Below are positions 61,991 through 64,000 of a stretch of DNA of 64,000 nt, one piece after another (the stretch's first letter is position 1; every line of letters starts with the position of its first letter). Under the pieces are notes generated by a model that did no database searches, was not told the origin of the DNA, and was given only the letters and a program-made list of their open reading frames with translations. The stretch spans positions 558,001 to 622,000 of the forward strand of contig NZ_CP022753.1 in assembly GCF_002263495.1 (NCBI RefSeq), read 5' to 3'. Origin of the DNA: Nocardiopsis gilva YIM 90087 (GTDB lineage: Bacteria > Actinomycetota > Actinomycetes > Streptosporangiales > Streptosporangiaceae). Position numbers and translations under genes: made by a program.

Positions 61991-62425
61991 ATGCCCGAGA
62001 CCCGATCGGGTGGCCAGGGGCCTGAGGCGCCCAATACCGATGAGCGCTCGCTGGGAGAGCTCGTCTCCGAGGCCAGCGGGAACCTCTCCCGCCTCATGCG
62101 CCTGGAGCTGGAACTCGCGAAGCTGGAGATCGCCCGGGACGCGCGGCAGGTCGCCAAAAGCTCCGTGCTGTTCATCGTCGCCGCGGTCATGGGCCACATG
62201 GTGCTCATCCTGGCGTCGATCACCGCAGGCCTCGCCCTGTATGCCCTCGGCCTCGCCCCCTGGCTGGCCTTCCTCATCGTCACGGCCTTCTACGTGGTGA
62301 TCGCCGGGATACTCATCTTCATCGGCCAGCGCAAGCTGCAACGGCTCCAGGGGATGCCCCGGACCAGCTCGACCATGGCCACGACCATGGCGGTGCTGCG
62401 GCGCGAGCACCCGGCCGATCTCTGA
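61991..62425 (+). CDS. Phage holin/DUF1469 family membrane protein
   Basis: The 144-residue protein has an N-terminal amphipathic helix region (LGELVSEASGNLSRLMRLEL) followed by two transmembrane helices (SVLFIVAAVMGHMVLILASI and APWLAFLIVTAFYVVIAGIL), the usual layout of actinobacterial DUF1469 proteins. Despite the name these are chromosomal envelope proteins. ATG 61991 has GGGAG at about 10 bases; earlier in-frame ATGs at 61952 and 61973 are less likely. Corresponds to Rv3669. Confidence 0.88.
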   Translation: MPETRSGGQGPEAPNTDERSLGELVSEASGNLSRLMRLELELAKLEIARDARQVAKSSVLFIVAAVMGHMVLILASITAGLALYALGLAPWLAFLIVTAFYVVIAGILIFIGQRKLQRLQGMPRTSSTMATTMAVLRREHPADL

Positions 62426-62465
62426 GCCGCGCGCCGCGGGCGAGGGCCGGGTCAGCCAATGAGCC

Positions 62466-63377
62466 ATGACTGAGGAGTCCGCCGTCCTGATCGATGGACC
62501 CTGGACGCACAGGACGGTCAGTGCCGCCGGCACCCGCTTCCACGCGGCCGAGGCCGGAACCGGCCCCTTGGTTCTGCTGCTGCACGGATTCCCGCAGTTC
62601 TGGTGGTCCTGGCACGAGCAGCTGGTGGCCCTCGCAGAGGCCGGATACCGGGCGGTCGCGGTGGACCTGCGCGGCTACGGGGCCAGCGACAAGCCGCCGC
62701 GCGGCTATGACCTCGTCACCCTGGCATCGGACGCCGCCGGGCTCATCCGTGCCCTCGGCGAGGGCGAAGCCGTCGTCGTCGGGCACGCCTCCGGCGGCTT
62801 GCTCGGCTGGACGATGGCGACGTACTTTCCGAAGTCGGTGCGGCGCCTGGCGGTCCTCTCCATGCCCCATCCCCTGCGACTCCGCGGGGCGCTGGCGTCC
62901 TCCGGACAGGCCTGGGCCGGGCGGCACCTCCTCGGCTTCCAGGTGCCGATGCTCCCCGAACGCCGTCTCGTCGCGCACGACGCCGCGCGCGTGGCCGAGA
63001 TGCTGCACGACTGGTCGCGGCCCGGATGGCCGGACCCCACGACGGAGCGCCGCACCCGCGATGCCTTCCAGATCCCCGGGGTGGCGCACAGCTCCCTGGA
63101 GTTCCACCGCTGGCTGTTCCGCTCCCAGGTGCGCCCGGACGGACGGCGCTACATGCGGCGCATGCAGCGCCTCATCGGAGTGCCCACCCTGCACGTTCAC
63201 GGAGCGCTGGACTCCTACCTGCTCCCGGCGACGGCGCGGGGGTCCGGGCGCTACGTCAACGCCCCCTATCGCTGGCGGGTGATCGAGGGGGCCGGGCACT
63301 TCCCGCACCAGGAGCAGCCGCAGCGCGTCAACTCCGCTCTCATAGGCTGGTTGAACGACACCGAGCCCGACACGTGA
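62466..63377 (+). CDS. Alpha/beta hydrolase, EphE-like epoxide hydrolase
   Basis: The 303-residue alpha/beta hydrolase begins with the oxyanion HGFPQFWWSW motif of epoxide hydrolases and ends with His in GAGHFPHQEQP. Place and sequence match EphE (Rv3670). The nucleophile elbow, however, reads GHASGG where epoxide hydrolases have GHDWGG; the Asp nucleophile is absent at its normal place, so the reaction is uncertain and a Ser-based hydrolase is possible. Confidence 0.85.
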   Translation: MTEESAVLIDGPWTHRTVSAAGTRFHAAEAGTGPLVLLLHGFPQFWWSWHEQLVALAEAGYRAVAVDLRGYGASDKPPRGYDLVTLASDAAGLIRALGEGEAVVVGHASGGLLGWTMATYFPKSVRRLAVLSMPHPLRLRGALASSGQAWAGRHLLGFQVPMLPERRLVAHDAARVAEMLHDWSRPGWPDPTTERRTRDAFQIPGVAHSSLEFHRWLFRSQVRPDGRRYMRRMQRLIGVPTLHVHGALDSYLLPATARGSGRYVNAPYRWRVIEGAGHFPHQEQPQRVNSALIGWLNDTEPDT

Positions 63378-63457
63378 GCGGCTGATCGGCGGGCGAACCG
63401 GGGGCGCGAGCACGCGAATCGGAGCATGCGCGCAGCGCGGGGGAGGAAAGGAACGGC

Positions 63458-64000
63458 ATGAGCGGCACGAGTGGTGCAGGCAGTACCGGCAACACCGGCG
63501 AGAAGGACACGGCGCAGGCCGCCCGGGACCGCGATCCCCAGGGCCGGGCGCAGAACCAGCGCCCGCGCGACCGCTTCGGGCGCCCGCTCCCGCACGGCTC
63601 CCCCGGGGTGCCACGCGTGCCAGATGACGCGGTCTTCACCCCGGAGGAAGGGCTCACCGAGGCCCAGCGGCTACTGGACGACGGCTACGCCTTCAACGCC
63701 CACGAGGTCCTGGAGGCCGTCTGGAAGGCGGCCCCGGAGCCCGAGCGCGAACTGTGGCGGGGGCTCGCTCAGGTCGCCGTTGGGCTGACGCACGCGCAGC
63801 GAGGCAACCGCGTCGGCGCCGAGCGTCTGCTGCGCCGTGGCGCCGAACGTGTGGCCGCCTATGGGCCGTCAGCTCCGCACGGCGTGGACGCGCTGGGGGC
63901 CGCCGCCCAGGGGCGTGCGGTGGCCGACACGCTGGCCGATGGGACACAGCCAGCGGAGGGGATCGGCGGCGGTTTAGCGGACGAGGACGGCAACGGTGAC
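63458..64000 (+). CDS. DUF309 family protein (partial, runs off the window)
   Basis: ATG 63458 with GGAGGAAAGG upstream opens a frame of 181 codons still open at the window end. After a 60-residue disordered N-terminus comes the DUF309 domain (GYAFNAHEVLEAVWKAAPEP and ELWRGLAQVAVGLTHAQRGN), with the HEVLE signature. DUF309 proteins are small helical bundles of unknown function. The end of the gene is not seen. Confidence 0.88.
   Translation, partial: MSGTSGAGSTGNTGEKDTAQAARDRDPQGRAQNQRPRDRFGRPLPHGSPGVPRVPDDAVFTPEEGLTEAQRLLDDGYAFNAHEVLEAVWKAAPEPERELWRGLAQVAVGLTHAQRGNRVGAERLLRRGAERVAAYGPSAPHGVDALGAAAQGRAVADTLADGTQPAEGIGGGLADEDGNGD

Noticed and set aside
1-64000. CRISPR arrays, insertion sequences, rRNA genes or replication origins
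   Set aside because: I saw no regularly spaced repeat-spacer array, transposase, rRNA-like sequence or DnaA-box cluster when reading the window. This is by eye only.

Overview
The window is GC-rich actinomycete chromosome. Three things support this: the protein families present (BldG, WhiB, Crp, SARP and AfsR-type regulators), a DUF4244/TadE pilus locus, and a gene order from about 33 to 64 kb that matches the Mycobacterium tuberculosis Rv3649-Rv3682 and Streptomyces bldG neighbourhoods. A filamentous actinomycete such as a Nocardiopsis or Streptomonospora relative fits, but the genus cannot be fixed from the sequence alone.

0-13.3 kb is accessory. It opens with a P450-like protein that has lost the haem cysteine, followed by a macrolide-type glycosyltransferase. 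This is the activator/glycosyltransferase pair known from DesVIII/DesVII and EryCII/EryCIII. Next come a small membrane protein, a PhzF-like isomerase, a NUDIX protein, a polytopic membrane protein and a three-gene minus-strand operon of single-span membrane proteins of unknown function. Two small acidic proteins with good ribosome binding sites then precede a 1018-residue AfsR-like SARP/NB-ARC/TPR regulator, whose start codon lies inside a perfect inverted repeat. A tRNA-Pro(CGG) follows, with a partial copy of its 3' end about 340 bp downstream.

13.9-31.7 kb reads as one biosynthetic gene cluster. It holds a TetR regulator; a single-module type I PKS (KS-AT-DH-ACP, no KR, the architecture of orsellinate-type synthases); a SARP activator; and a tightly packed operon encoding a KAS III, a free ACP, a KAS II, a ketoreductase, acyl-CoA carboxylase beta and epsilon subunits and a type II thioesterase. 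Across a divergent promoter region lie an aldo-keto reductase, two HAD-fold proteins (one lacking the nucleophile), an MFS exporter and, convergent to it, an AfsA-family butyrolactone synthase. My inference is that the enzymes build an acyl or polyketide chain, AfsA joins it to a C3 phosphate unit (DHAP in known pathways), and HAD and reductase steps finish a furan, butenolide or butanolide-like product. I do not recognise the combination as a described cluster.

31.8-33.2 kb is a junction with a truncated DUF1761-like fragment, a VOC protein and an AraC-type regulator. From 33.2 kb on the content is conserved housekeeping: metallophosphoesterase, Yqey, PASTA penicillin-binding protein, WhiB, two ArsA-like ATPases, DUF4177, RidA, NUDIX, metallo-beta-lactamase fold, Crp, endonuclease III, NUDIX, MarP-like protease, a gene fragment, ASCH, a BldG/anti-sigma pair, a DEAH helicase with DUF1998, a Tad pilus locus, a Fic-like protein, acetyl-CoA synthetase, a holin-like membrane protein, an EphE-like hydrolase and a DUF309 protein cut off by the window end. 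In the Tad locus the pilin and TadE genes run opposite to the motor genes, with a nested palindrome at the junction.
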